Shown here: one piece after another, positions 25,300-33,756 of the stretch | Position numbering within the stretch: the stretch's first letter is position 1 | How the letters are laid out: the number at the start of each line of letters is the position of its first letter | NCBI GenBank assembly: GCA_015654795.1 | Contig: JAATGF010000093.1 | Coordinates: 1-36,082, forward strand | Direction of reading: 5' to 3' | DNA: 36,082 nucleotides | Source of the DNA: Bacteroidales bacterium | GTDB taxonomy: Bacteria; Bacteroidota; Bacteroidia; Bacteroidales; Prolixibacteraceae | The notes under the pieces: model-generated | Databases searched by the model: none | What the model was told of the DNA's origin: nothing | The model's input: only the letters and a program-made list of their open reading frames with translations | Translations under genes and position numbers: made by a program

Positions 25300-26679
25300 T
25301 TAAACCGGTTTTGAGAACTGTTTGAATTGCGTATTTGTGAGCGGATCGAAGGAAGCAGCTACATTTCGAATAAAAAGAGTTCCGCTTTCCGTCATCTCCA
25401 GTCCCTCCGCTGTTAATTGCAAAATACCATCCTCCTCAAACTTTTTCAATTCTGCGCCATCGTAGGTAATTGCATTTTTGACAGCCGTTTGCGAAATATT
25501 TAACCGGTCAGCCAACTCTTTCCAGTGAATATGCATATTGCACATCAATTGATTAATTACCTCACGCACGATAATTTCATTATCACTGAGCATATAACCT
25601 TTATCAATTGGTAAATGCCCCGAGTTAATCGATTCAATATAATCTTTGACCGATTTTGTATTCTGTGCATATCCTTTCTCAAGCTGACTTATGGATGACA
25701 CTCCAAAGGCATAAACCTGTCCGGTTGTATGGCGTGTGCAATAACCCTGAAAATTTCGGTGCAGGCTTTTATTCTGCAGTGCCTGGTAAAGCTCATCACT
25801 CTCAAGCACGTAATGATCAAGACCTATTGATTTATAGCCATTTGCAAGTAAGAAATTATGCGATTCCGAGAACATCTTCATTTTCAGTTCACCATCAGGC
25901 AAACCTATTTTATCGAGAATTTTCTGAGCCTTTTTCACCCATGGTACATGTGCATACGAAAACGTGACAAGCCTGTCGGGACGAAGATCGACCGCCTTCC
26001 GGATTGAATCGAGAAAACTTTCGACAGTCTGTCCCGGCAATCCGTATATAAAATCAAGATTAACAGCAATATGTTCTGACCCTGATTTTATTTTTTGAAG
26101 GATTTCTCCGACGGGAAATTCAGAAGGATCGCGGTTGACAGTTTTTAGAATATCTTTGTTAAAATCCTGTATTCCAATACTAAATCTATTAAAACCAGCT
26201 TTCTTTAGTCGATCAATATAATCAAACGACAGATGTGCAGGATTGCATTCAATCGCAATTTCGGGCTGATCAGTTAACTTGAACAATGAATAAATAAGTT
26301 CGTTAATCTCCGCAATCCATTCAACCGGTAAAACATTTGGGGTTCCGCCGCCGTAATGAATTTGCGAAACTTTACGCCCCTTGTCAATCAACGCAGCAAC
26401 CATTCTGATCTCTTGCTTCAGGGTAGTCACATAATTTTCCATCGCGCTCATCGTGGCCAATGGTAAAGCATTACAACCACAGTAAAAGCAAAGTTTTTTA
26501 CAGAAAGGGATGTGAATATAAATAGAAATATTTTGCGGATTTCGGTTATTGGAATCCTTTACTGCCTCAATATATTTACTCTCAGTCACTTCTCCGGTAA
26601 AGTAGTTGGCAGGCGGATAACTTGTATACCGCGGCACAGGGGAGTTGTATTTTTCGAGCAAATGTTCCGGAATAATCAT
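25300..26679 (-). CDS. hemN: Oxygen-independent coproporphyrinogen III oxidase
   Basis: A radical SAM enzyme that decarboxylates coproporphyrinogen III to protoporphyrinogen IX without oxygen. From ATG 26679 it has 459 residues. PRYTSYPPANYF at 16-27 is the HemN hallmark and separates it from HemW. The cluster cysteines are C60, C64 and C67 (IPFCKKLCFYCGC, with the extra C69 of true HemN). The SAM-contacting YGGGTPNVLP and the C-terminal HemN domain (about 360-440) are present. The longer frame from 26730 adds residues across the promoter and is rejected. It heads the heme operon. Confidence 0.96.
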   Translation of the reverse strand: MIIPEHLLEKYNSPVPRYTSYPPANYFTGEVTESKYIEAVKDSNNRNPQNISIYIHIPFCKKLCFYCGCNALPLATMSAMENYVTTLKQEIRMVAALIDKGRKVSQIHYGGGTPNVLPVEWIAEINELIYSLFKLTDQPEIAIECNPAHLSFDYIDRLKKAGFNRFSIGIQDFNKDILKTVNRDPSEFPVGEILQKIKSGSEHIAVNLDFIYGLPGQTVESFLDSIRKAVDLRPDRLVTFSYAHVPWVKKAQKILDKIGLPDGELKMKMFSESHNFLLANGYKSIGLDHYVLESDELYQALQNKSLHRNFQGYCTRHTTGQVYAFGVSSISQLEKGYAQNTKSVKDYIESINSGHLPIDKGYMLSDNEIIVREVINQLMCNMHIHWKELADRLNISQTAVKNAITYDGAELKKFEEDGILQLTAEGLEMTESGTLFIRNVAASFDPLTNTQFKQFSKPV

Positions 26680-26715
26680 AACAAGTTTTTTTACGATAAA
26701 GAAAAAACAATGCTG

Positions 26716-26745
26716 CAAATGTAGCAACACTTAGCCGCACTTCAA
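26716..26745 (-). promoter_or_regulatory. Promoter of the heme operon
   Basis: On the minus strand TTG at 26743-26745, 19 bases, then TACATTTG at 26716-26723, a very good TTTG-N19-TAnnTTTG match. The predicted start near 26710 gives a leader of about 30 bases before ATG 26679. Confidence 0.65.
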
Positions 26746-26775
26746 TAAGAAATAAATCACTGTATGAGAGATCAG

Positions 26776-26860
26776 TCATTAAAAAAGTCATTGGCTTCGC
26801 TGTCATTGGTCATTAAAATCTTTGTTTTAACCTGAGTTCGATATAAATTTGAATCAAAAA
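26776..26860 (-). repeat. Interspersed repeat copy upstream of hemN
   Basis: GTCATT occurs four times, and GGCTTCGCTGTCATT at 26793-26807 matches the core seen at 9299 and 9325 and, inverted, at 2, 126 and 289. It is followed by GAGTTCGATATAAATTTGAATC, partly shown here, which resembles the CTCGATATGGACCAAAC segment of the copy near 9410. It starts about 30 bases upstream of the hem promoter. Confidence 0.65.
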
Positions 26861-27320
26861 TTTCAAAAAATAAAAAGGAGGGTTTCAATTAAATGTTGTC
26901 ACTTTACCATAATGACTCACGCTTTATTTTATGATTAATTGACACTGATCCAATCCTGTAAAACTACTCCAAATCTTCCCTTTTTTAAGCGCTTTTTAGG
27001 ATCCAATTCTCATTAGGGATTCCTTAGGGTTTCCTTCGCTCCAACTTCGGGACTAAAAAACAGGACAAAATAGTCGGTTTTTGCTTAAAAAGTACTCCTA
27101 TCGACCCATTTACAGATTATAATCATAAATTATATATTTATCTTTTCGGTACTCGCAGAATTATTATAGCATTACGATATTGACACTAATCCGTTAAAAG
27201 TTAAGGTAGTTTCATATTTTTCAGTAAGCGAGTCTGCCAGTGGTCAGACACTAATAACCAGTATTAATCCTTAAAAATCCAATTACCCATATCTTTCGTT
27301 ATAGCGCCAAAATGTTTTGG
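26861..27320. other. Intergenic stretch without a gene
   Basis: AT-rich, with stop codons in all frames. ATTGACACTGATCC at 26938 and ATTGACACTAATCC at 27179 are near-identical words 241 bases apart. A short internal repeat, TTAGGGATTCC followed by TTAGGGTTTCC, lies near 27013-27037. No function is apparent. Confidence 0.45.
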
Positions 27321-28301
27321 TTATTTGTTTATGAAAGTCATTCCACTCTGATCGTATCTGTCGCCATGGATATTTCTCATGAGAGCACCAATCTGGCAAA
27401 CTTCAATACTTGTCAATGAAATATTCACTGCCTCAATATTTTCCATTAAGTTGGTCACCTTTGTTGTTCCGGGAATTGGAATAATATCTTCCCCCTGACT
27501 TAGGAGCCAGGCAAGAGCAAGCTGCGATGGTTTACAACCTTTATCTTTTGCAATATCTTCTACAAGCCTTAGCAATTCCAGGTTTTTATTAAAATTCTCA
27601 CCCTGAAAGCGTGGAGAAAAGCGCCGATAGTCATCTTCAGCGAAATCTTCGAATCGCTGAAATCTGCCGGTAAGGAATCCTCTTCCCAAAGGACTATAGG
27701 CGACAAGGCTAATTCCAAGTTCTCGGATTGTTGGAAGAGTTGTTTCTTCAACATCCTGCGACCAGAGTGAATATTCACTTTGCACAGCTGTGATGGGATG
27801 CACGGCATTTGCGCGGCGTAAGGTTTCGCCCGAAACCTCCGAAAGACCAATGTACTGAACCTTTCCCTCCGCAACCAGTTCGGCCATAGCACCAACTGTT
27901 TCTTCAATCGGGGTGGACTGATCAACACGATGCAGATAGTAAAGATCGATGGTTTCCCGGCCAAGTCGTTTTAGACTCGCCTCACAAGCCTGCTTCACGT
28001 ACCCGGGTTTTCCGCTAATGCTGCGTGCTGTCGGGTTTTGTTTGTCGCGTACAATACCAAATTTAGTTGCCAAAACAAGCTTATCCCATCGGTCGTGAAA
28101 AGCTTTTTGCAGGAGCTCTTCATTGTCTCCAATGCCATAAATATCAGCCGTATCGATAAAGTTAACACCAAGTTCAAGGGCAGAATGCAATGTATGAATT
28201 GACTCTTTTTCGTCGGCTTTTCCATAAAACTCAGACATTCCCATGGCACCCAGACCGATAGGAAACACTTCCAGATCACTCTTCCCAATTTTTCGTCTCA
28301 T
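27321..28301 (-). CDS. Aldo/keto reductase
   Basis: A 326-residue cytoplasmic NADPH-dependent oxidoreductase with a TIM-barrel fold. The catalytic tetrad is visible: D50 and Y55 in DTADIYG, K80 in LATKFG and H124 in YLHRVD. The C-terminal [18 protein letters not shown] binds the cofactor phosphate. It resembles the AKR13/YajO group that reduces aldehydes and quinones. It lies 90 bases after the DJ-1-like gene on the same strand and behind an alkenal-type reductase, a set that suggests removal of reactive carbonyls (inference). The substrate is not known. Confidence 0.94.
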   Translation of the reverse strand: MRRKIGKSDLEVFPIGLGAMGMSEFYGKADEKESIHTLHSALELGVNFIDTADIYGIGDNEELLQKAFHDRWDKLVLATKFGIVRDKQNPTARSISGKPGYVKQACEASLKRLGRETIDLYYLHRVDQSTPIEETVGAMAELVAEGKVQYIGLSEVSGETLRRANAVHPITAVQSEYSLWSQDVEETTLPTIRELGISLVAYSPLGRGFLTGRFQRFEDFAEDDYRRFSPRFQGENFNKNLELLRLVEDIAKDKGCKPSQLALAWLLSQGEDIIPIPGTTKVTNLMENIEAVNISLTSIEVCQIGALMRNIHGDRYDQSGMTFINK

Positions 28302-28391
28302 TCGGCAATAATTTTAAGTTGTAATCAAATAAACCCCAACCCGGTTTCCCGGGACAAGGTCTGTAATTGTAGTATTTCGATAAAATATAAA

Positions 28392-29090
28392 CTAATGTTT
28401 TTTCTGTAATATTTCCAGCAAAGCATCGGCAGCAGCTTCAGATGAGGCAGGATTCTGGCCTGTAATCAGCAGACCGTCAGTCTTTACATAAGAACCCCAA
28501 TCCGCACCTTTACTATAATGACCTCCCAGCTTTTTCATTTCGTCTTCCAATAAAAAAGGTACAACCTTCGTGAGTTTAACCGCTTCCTCTTCTGAATTTG
28601 AGAATCCGGTAACTTCTTTACCTTTTACTAATGGATCGCCATTCGGCAATTTCACTTTGACCAATGCGCCGGGAGCATGACATACAAAAACAACCGGCTT
28701 TTTCTTATTATAGAACGATTCGATCAGCGCAATAGAGTTCTTATCGTTCGCCAAATCCCAAAGCGGACCATGTCCGCCGGGGTAGAAAACTGCATCATAG
28801 TCTTCAACTTTGACTTCACTTAATTTTAATGTGTGTGCAAGTTTATCTTTAAGCGCCTTATCACTGTCAAATCGGCGGGTTGCTTTAGTTTGTGAATCAG
28901 CCATTTCACTCTTCGGATCAATCGGAGGCTGACCTCCCTTAGGTAATGCAATTGTAATTTGTACACCTGCATCAGCCAAAACATAATAGGGTGTTGCGAA
29001 TTCTTCTACCCAAAATCCGGTTTTCTGTCCGGTATTCCCTAAATCGCCATGCGATGTTAAAACGATTAATACTTTTATTATGGTATCCAT
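28392..29090 (-). CDS. DJ-1/PfpI family protein (Hsp31-like)
   Basis: A 232-residue protein of the class I glutamine amidotransferase-like fold. The nucleophile elbow is C137-H138 in VFVCHAPGAL and the partner acid E29 or E30 lies in GFWVEEF; FYPGGHGPLWDL is typical of the Hsp31-like branch. Members act as glutathione-independent methylglyoxalases, and some have been proposed as deglycases or chaperones. The spacing from the flanking oxidoreductase genes (69 and 90 bases) fits a common transcript. No signal peptide. The general family is certain, the substrate is not. Confidence 0.93.
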   Translation of the reverse strand: MDTIIKVLIVLTSHGDLGNTGQKTGFWVEEFATPYYVLADAGVQITIALPKGGQPPIDPKSEMADSQTKATRRFDSDKALKDKLAHTLKLSEVKVEDYDAVFYPGGHGPLWDLANDKNSIALIESFYNKKKPVVFVCHAPGALVKVKLPNGDPLVKGKEVTGFSNSEEEAVKLTKVVPFLLEDEMKKLGGHYSKGADWGSYVKTDGLLITGQNPASSEAAADALLEILQKKH

Positions 29091-29159
29091 TTTATTTATT
29101 TATGTTTGTTAATAATTCCTTTATAAGATTGATCAAATACAAATACCTTATTTTGCAGT

Positions 29160-30158
29160 TTATTCAACTTCAACAATAAGCTTTCCGAGATTTTTCCCTG
29201 AAAAAAGAGCGATGAAAGCTTCAGGAAGTTTATCAAACCCATGATAGATTGTATTTTTATACGTCATTTGGCCACTGCCAACCCATTGGGATAATGCTTT
29301 AATACCCTCAGGAAACCGGGATGCATAGTTGTTGATCAAAAATCCCTGCATGAGTGCACAATTCTTAAGAAGCGCAGATTGAACACGAGGTCCTGTTGGT
29401 TGAGATGTTGCATTATAAAGCGAAATCTGTCCGCAAATTATAATTCTGGCACCGTAATTAATATGTGACATTACAGCATCTGATATTTCGCCACCCACAT
29501 TGTCAAAATAAATATCAATTCCTGATGGGCAGGCAGATGCAATGGCGGATGAAAGATCAGTAATGGTTTTATAGTTAATTCCCGCATCAAAATGGAGTTC
29601 ATTCAACAGGTAATTTACCTTTGTATCGTCACCCGCAATACCAACAATGCGACAGCCCTCAATTTTAGCGATTTGGCCAACTACCGTTCCCACTGCACCC
29701 GCAGCGCCCGAAACAACGACAGTCTCACCTTCTTTAGGTTTTCCAATATCAAGAAGTCCAAAATAAGCCATAAGCCCCGGCATTCCAAGAATGCCAAGAT
29801 AATAACTTAACGGTGCAAGGTTTTCATCAATCACCTTTAACCCTGTGACATCAATAACTATTTCCTCTTGCCATGGCAAATAACCCATTACAAAATCACC
29901 TGTTTTAAAATCTTCCGCCTGACTCTCAATCACGCGGGCAATACAACCACCCACAATTGGTCCGCCAACTGAGTATGGAGCGGCATACGATTTGGCATCG
30001 CTCATACGGCCTCGCATATAAGGATCCACCGAAAATGTGTGGGCTTTCAACCGAACCATTCCGTTTGCAACCGGCAGATTTTCAATACTTTTTGTTTCGA
30101 AATTATCAGGAGTAGGAAAACCGGACGGTCTCGATTTCAATATAATCTGCTGTATCAT
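29160..30158 (-). CDS. NADP-dependent medium-chain reductase (CurA/PTGR-like)
   Basis: A 332-residue zinc-free medium-chain oxidoreductase. The N-terminal catalytic part has VDPYMRGRM and VGGPIVGG. The hallmark GMPGLMAYFGLLDIG at 125-139 and the Rossmann motif GAAGAVG at 151-157 place it with leukotriene B4 12-hydroxydehydrogenase, prostaglandin reductase and curcumin reductase CurA. These reduce the C=C bond of alpha,beta-unsaturated carbonyls using NADPH. It is probably the first gene of a run with the DJ-1-like and aldo/keto reductase genes. Confidence 0.94.
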   Translation of the reverse strand: MIQQIILKSRPSGFPTPDNFETKSIENLPVANGMVRLKAHTFSVDPYMRGRMSDAKSYAAPYSVGGPIVGGCIARVIESQAEDFKTGDFVMGYLPWQEEIVIDVTGLKVIDENLAPLSYYLGILGMPGLMAYFGLLDIGKPKEGETVVVSGAAGAVGTVVGQIAKIEGCRIVGIAGDDTKVNYLLNELHFDAGINYKTITDLSSAIASACPSGIDIYFDNVGGEISDAVMSHINYGARIIICGQISLYNATSQPTGPRVQSALLKNCALMQGFLINNYASRFPEGIKALSQWVGSGQMTYKNTIYHGFDKLPEAFIALFSGKNLGKLIVEVE

Positions 30159-30220
30159 TTTTTTAAAAGTGTTTTTTGTGATTATAACACCTTTGGGGGA
30201 AAATTGTTGCGGATTGAATA

Positions 30221-30715
30221 TTAGTTGGAGTTAAAAGGCGCTGTATTCTCGTCGGCGCTTCCGATTGAAACATCTGAATCATCGTCTTTAAAATCTTTGC
30301 ACTGACAAAATTCAATACCAAACGGGCACTGTTCGGGTTCATAATTACAAAAAGTGAAGCATTGCTCCCATCCTCCCGGCCAATGCTGACAAGAATAATC
30401 AAGATATTCACGCATCAATTCGTAACGACGCTTTGCCGGTAATCCATCAGGGAATTCGGCGAAGAATGAATAGGCACCCCACAATTGCTCAAACTCGACG
30501 CACATCAAATCCAACTCCTCAGGCGTTAGCTTTTCGGAAGGAGGAAACAGCTCCTTTTCAAGTCCAAACCATGTACTCATGCGGCGGTCGGGGCTCGCCT
30601 CAAGTTCATCCTGATAATCAGGATCAAAGGTACCCTCCGGGATTTTTGAAGGAGGAACACGTTGGGCTGAATCATGCATATCTGCAATCAACTGATCAAG
30701 GTAATGCTGTATCAT
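30221..30715 (-). CDS. Cys-rich acidic protein of unknown function
   Basis: A 164-residue soluble protein without signal peptide. The first two thirds are acidic and helical (MSTWFGLEKELFPP, EELDLMCVEFEQLWG). The last third is a Cys-rich segment, about 107-143 (DYSCQHWPGGWEQC, FCNYEPEQCPFGIEFCQC), with seven or so cysteines that could bind a metal or cluster. The tail is acidic and low in complexity. I recognise no named family. It begins 13 bases after the DUF1016 nuclease stop, so the two are almost certainly in one transcript, but it is not a usual restriction or toxin partner. Confidence 0.75.
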   Translation of the reverse strand: MIQHYLDQLIADMHDSAQRVPPSKIPEGTFDPDYQDELEASPDRRMSTWFGLEKELFPPSEKLTPEELDLMCVEFEQLWGAYSFFAEFPDGLPAKRRYELMREYLDYSCQHWPGGWEQCFTFCNYEPEQCPFGIEFCQCKDFKDDDSDVSIGSADENTAPFNSN

Positions 30716-30728
30716 GGTTATAGCAGGT

Positions 30729-31781
30729 TTAATTGTTGTTCCGATACTGAATATATTTTTCCATAAGTTGATTTTCGCTTTTTTGGAGCTGAATTTCAGT
30801 GTCTACAATTCTTGCAAACTCCTCTTTTGCTGGCATAACTAATTGATATCTCGATGCAAATATTTGATTGTGGTCATTAAGTAAAGAGTATTTTACCACT
30901 GTTTCATCACTTTGTGAGCATAGTATGATACCTAATGTCGAATTATCGTCTATGGGTTTGAACTTATCATCATACATCCGGACATACATATCCATTTTTC
31001 CCACATCTTCGGCAGTTAATGTGCCAATTTTCAAATCGATCAATACAAAACAGCGCAAAATGTAATTGTAAAACACCAGATCGACGTGATAATGTTTGTT
31101 TTGTTCGGTAGCTATATGCTTTTGCCTGGCCACAAAACAAAATCCTTTGCCAAGCTCTAAAAGAAAATCCTGAATTTTATCCAAAACAGCCTGCTCCAGT
31201 TCATGTTCCAAATAGTCACTATAAGGTTTTATGTCCAAAAACTCAAGCACATAAGGATCTTTTATAAAATCGGATGGCTTAAATTGAAATTCATTTTTTG
31301 GTAATATCACCGATTCGGTCTCATTAGTTTGAACAGAGAGCATTCGATGATAATAAAATGATTGAATTTGTCGTTCCAGTTGACGGGTACTCCAATGATT
31401 TTCGGCCGACTCATTAATATAAAACAAACGTGCTTTATCATCTTCTACATTGATAATCATACGATAATGAGTCCAACTCAATTGTGAACGCAGTGCGTTC
31501 ACAATTGGAAATGCACTATAAAATTTTCTCATGTAGAATAAGTTGCGTCGATCGAATCCCTTTCCAAAATCCCTTGTCAACTGTTCAGAAAGATTTTCAA
31601 TCAGGAACGTGCCATAATCCGCTCTCTCTTTGCCATTTTGTTCCTCTTCACAAATTCGTTTTCCAATTTGCCAGTAGGTTTGTACCATCGCGAAGTTGAC
31701 CGCCTGATAAATCTTCGAACGTGATTGTTCAATCAGCGTTTTTATTTCGAAATAAAAAACAGTTTGAAGTGAATGATCCAT
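30729..31781 (-). CDS. DUF1016 / YhcG-like PDDEXK nuclease
   Basis: A 350-residue protein with the two-part DUF1016 layout: an N-terminal helical domain (about 10-150; YWQIGKRICEEEQNG, GFDRRNLFYMRKFYSAFP, LSWTHYR) and a C-terminal PD-(D/E)xK domain (about 180-330) with VDLVFYNYILRCFVLIDLKI. The motif II Glu position is Asp (DLK), as in many members. Members are often found with restriction-modification or mobile-element genes; no clear biochemical role is established for this one. An S24-type repressor lies upstream and a relic carrying part of this gene lies between them, pointing to an accessory island. Confidence 0.9.
   Translation of the reverse strand: MDHSLQTVFYFEIKTLIEQSRSKIYQAVNFAMVQTYWQIGKRICEEEQNGKERADYGTFLIENLSEQLTRDFGKGFDRRNLFYMRKFYSAFPIVNALRSQLSWTHYRMIINVEDDKARLFYINESAENHWSTRQLERQIQSFYYHRMLSVQTNETESVILPKNEFQFKPSDFIKDPYVLEFLDIKPYSDYLEHELEQAVLDKIQDFLLELGKGFCFVARQKHIATEQNKHYHVDLVFYNYILRCFVLIDLKIGTLTAEDVGKMDMYVRMYDDKFKPIDDNSTLGIILCSQSDETVVKYSLLNDHNQIFASRYQLVMPAKEEFARIVDTEIQLQKSENQLMEKYIQYRNNN
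31479..31507. repeat. Perfect 13-base palindrome inside DUF1016 gene
   Basis: CAATTGTGAACGC (31479-31491) and GCGTTCACAATTG (31495-31507) pair perfectly around AGT. It lies in the coding segment for PIVNALRSQL. A second copy with paired changes is at 32125-32153. Confidence 0.9.
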
Positions 31782-32049
31782 GGTTTATAGTTTTAAAGTA
31801 CTGGTCTATGAGCCATTAGAATGCCCTTATTTGTAATCAGTTCGCATTCGAACAAATTTGGTTTCGCAGATTAAATTTACAAAGAATTTTACTAATAAAA
31901 CTTCGGCTTAATGACAAATACTGTGGGCAATTTATATGGACGTTTTATTAAATATTTTTGTGATCGGTACATTGAACGATTTTAACATTATTTCCCGGAT
32001 ACCTAAACCTCTTAGTAAAAATGATGAAAAAAAAAAAACCTCGCCTTTT

Positions 32050-32370
32050 TTGGCTGACTCATTAATGTAAAACAAACGTGCCATTATCTTTTGCATAGAT
32101 AATCGTTTGATAATGAGTATATATCAATAGTGAACGCAGTGCGTTCACTATTGGAAACGCACTATAAAATTTTCTCATGTAGAATAAATTGCGTCGATCG
32201 AACCCCTTTCCAAAATCCCCTTTCGAAATCAGTTCATTATTTTCGGGCGTCACCACCACACTGAGCACCTTCAGCCCTTTACGACCAATATCAGTTGCAT
32301 CTCCGCCTCACTTTTTCACATTCTACCTCCCATTTTCCAATTTCCCTTCTGCCTTCCAACTTATCTTTCG
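32050..32370 (-). pseudogene. Chimeric relic: S24 repressor piece joined to DUF1016 piece
   Basis: Read on the minus strand, about 32224-32370 repeats the linker region of the S24 repressor gene (32861-32990), including LSVVVTPENNELIS against LSVVVTPENDELIS. At about 32219-32225 it switches to a copy of the DUF1016 gene (31404-31575), including GKGFDRRNLFYMRKFYSAFP. An open frame of 68 codons (32062-32268) crosses the junction, so the fusion happens to be in frame. The DUF1016 part then decays (IYTHYQTIIYAKDNG). It lies just after the intact repressor stop and before the intact DUF1016 gene. It probably arose by duplication of a repressor-DUF1016 unit followed by deletion. An expressed fusion is unlikely. 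Confidence 0.88.
32125..32153. repeat. Second copy of the palindrome, arms changed together
   Basis: CAATAGTGAACGC (32125-32137) and GCGTTCACTATTG (32141-32153) pair perfectly around AGT. Against the copy at 31479-31507 one position differs in each arm (T to A, and A to T), so the stem stays perfect. Confidence 0.9.
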
Positions 32371-32385
32371 CCGATTACAACCCGC

Positions 32386-33198
32386 TTATCCTTTTATCTT
32401 TGCAAGCTCTTCCTGCATTTTTGCGACCACTGCGCTCAGCTTTTGGACATTCAGCGCGTCCGGTTCCGGAAGTTCGAACGAGAGGAAACCCAATGCACGC
32501 CAGATCTCAAGTACTGAAGTGGTTTCAACTGTATAAGGTTCATATTCCGGGTTGTCCGATTTCAACTGTAACTGGTTTTCACCGGGGAGGAAGATGCGCT
32601 TATACACAATTCCTTCATCAGAGGTGATCAGAACGTAAGGTTTGCCCTCACGAATATCGGAAGCTTCCTCTACATAATCGCAAAAGATATACGATCCGGG
32701 CGGCACGGGCAACATGCTGTCGCCTTTGATCTGGAAAACCCGGTAACTGCGTCCCTGCGACAACTCGGCCACGGGCATTGAAAAGTGAGGCAATTGTCCG
32801 ACATACTCAGCATCGGCGCGACCATTAAGATACCCGGCAGAGGCTTTCACGGGAACAATTGAAATCAGTTCATCATTTTCGGGAGTTACCACCACACTGA
32901 GCACCTTCAGCCCTTTACCTCCAGTTTCAGCTGCATCTCCACCCTCCGCTTTTTTCCCTTCTGCCTTCTTCCTTCTGCCCTCCAACTCTTTTTTTGAAAG
33001 ATCAACCGCCAGCAAATCATCCATGCTCACTTCAAAGATTTCGGCCATGTGCCGGATAATTGAAAGTTTGGGCACACCCCTTCCCTCTTCATACGAGCCA
33101 ATCAGCGACCGTTTGGAATTCAGTAAATCGGCTAATTGACCCTGTGTGAGTGCGCGCTGCTTTCGCAGAAATTTCATATTTTCTTTCAGATAAATCAT
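32386..33198 (-). CDS. XRE-S24 family repressor (LexA/CI-like protease)
   Basis: A 270-residue regulator. The N-terminal XRE helix-turn-helix (about 4-60; LTQGQLADLLNSKRSLIGSY) binds DNA. A charged low-complexity linker (about 67-98, Lys/Glu/Gly-rich) leads to an S24 domain (about 112-240). The self-cleavage parts are present: scissile A121-G122 in KASAGYL, Ser S161 in GDSM, and Lys K200 in IVYKR, 39 residues later. It may thus be inactivated by RecA filaments after DNA damage, like CI or LexA. A short helical tail (LNVQKLSAVVAKMQEEL) follows. It is first of a leftward set with the relic and DUF1016, and its targets may be these genes. Confidence 0.9.
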   Translation of the reverse strand: MIYLKENMKFLRKQRALTQGQLADLLNSKRSLIGSYEEGRGVPKLSIIRHMAEIFEVSMDDLLAVDLSKKELEGRRKKAEGKKAEGGDAAETGGKGLKVLSVVVTPENDELISIVPVKASAGYLNGRADAEYVGQLPHFSMPVAELSQGRSYRVFQIKGDSMLPVPPGSYIFCDYVEEASDIREGKPYVLITSDEGIVYKRIFLPGENQLQLKSDNPEYEPYTVETTSVLEIWRALGFLSFELPEPDALNVQKLSAVVAKMQEELAKIKG

Positions 33199-33694
33199 AG
33201 ACTAAGTAACAATTAAGATATAATCGAGTATTTTTTAATCAAAGTTTAAAGATAAATATTTGTAGTTATTCTGCTTTCGCAAAAAGATAACACCACAGAT
33301 TACGCAGATCCCGCAATAAGCGGGACCGATTGAAAACTCACAAAGGGAGTTTATTATTCTGTGAAAATCAGGGAATCGAAGGATTGACATATTCATAATA
33401 CGAAATTTTATAGTTCTCATTACTTAAGTAGGATGAATAATATAATGTCGTGTTTCGTAAATTTTACAAATCCCCCTTGGTCCCCCTTTTTCAAAGGGGG
33501 AGTCCTCCCAAAAAATGACTTATTTTCTAAAATAAAACATTCTAATATATTCCGGTTTAATAAAACTCATCTAAATTCATCCTAAAAGGAAGGGACTAGT
33601 TCAGGTGAGATGAAGAACGTTTTACGACATTATTTATTTCTCATTACTTACTTCGATTTAAGATTCCGAGTATTGTTAATAATTTTTTTCATAT
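33199..33694. other. Intergenic stretch with two hairpins
   Basis: No credible gene. TCCCGC at 33309 and GCGGGA at 33320 form a six-base stem, inside sequence resembling the ACCACAGATTACGCAGAT words common between bacterial genes. CCCCCTTT at 33482-33489 and AAAGGGGG at 33493-33500 form an eight-base stem next to a further CCCCCTT at 33472, a dispersed type of repeat seen in many bacterial genomes. Either could end transcription from neighbours, but no gene reads toward them closely. Confidence 0.5.
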
Positions 33695-33728
33695 TTTGAT
33701 GTAATTGCTAATAATATTAGTATTTTCG
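33695..33728 (+). promoter_or_regulatory. Candidate promoter of the radical SAM pair
   Basis: TTTG at 33695-33698, 22 bases, then TATTTTCG at 33721-33728 (one mismatch to TAnnTTTG). Between them CTAAT and ATTAG around AAT (33708-33720) form a small palindrome that could be an operator. The start would be near 33735, before ATG 33757. Confidence 0.45.
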
Positions 33729-33756
33729 TAGTAAAATTACAGAAAAATTCGCTGAC

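Noticed and set aside
33235-33420. 61-codon minus-strand frame
   Set aside because: It runs through intergenic repeat words (ACCACAGATTACGCAGAT type) and a hairpin; such frames are common artefacts.
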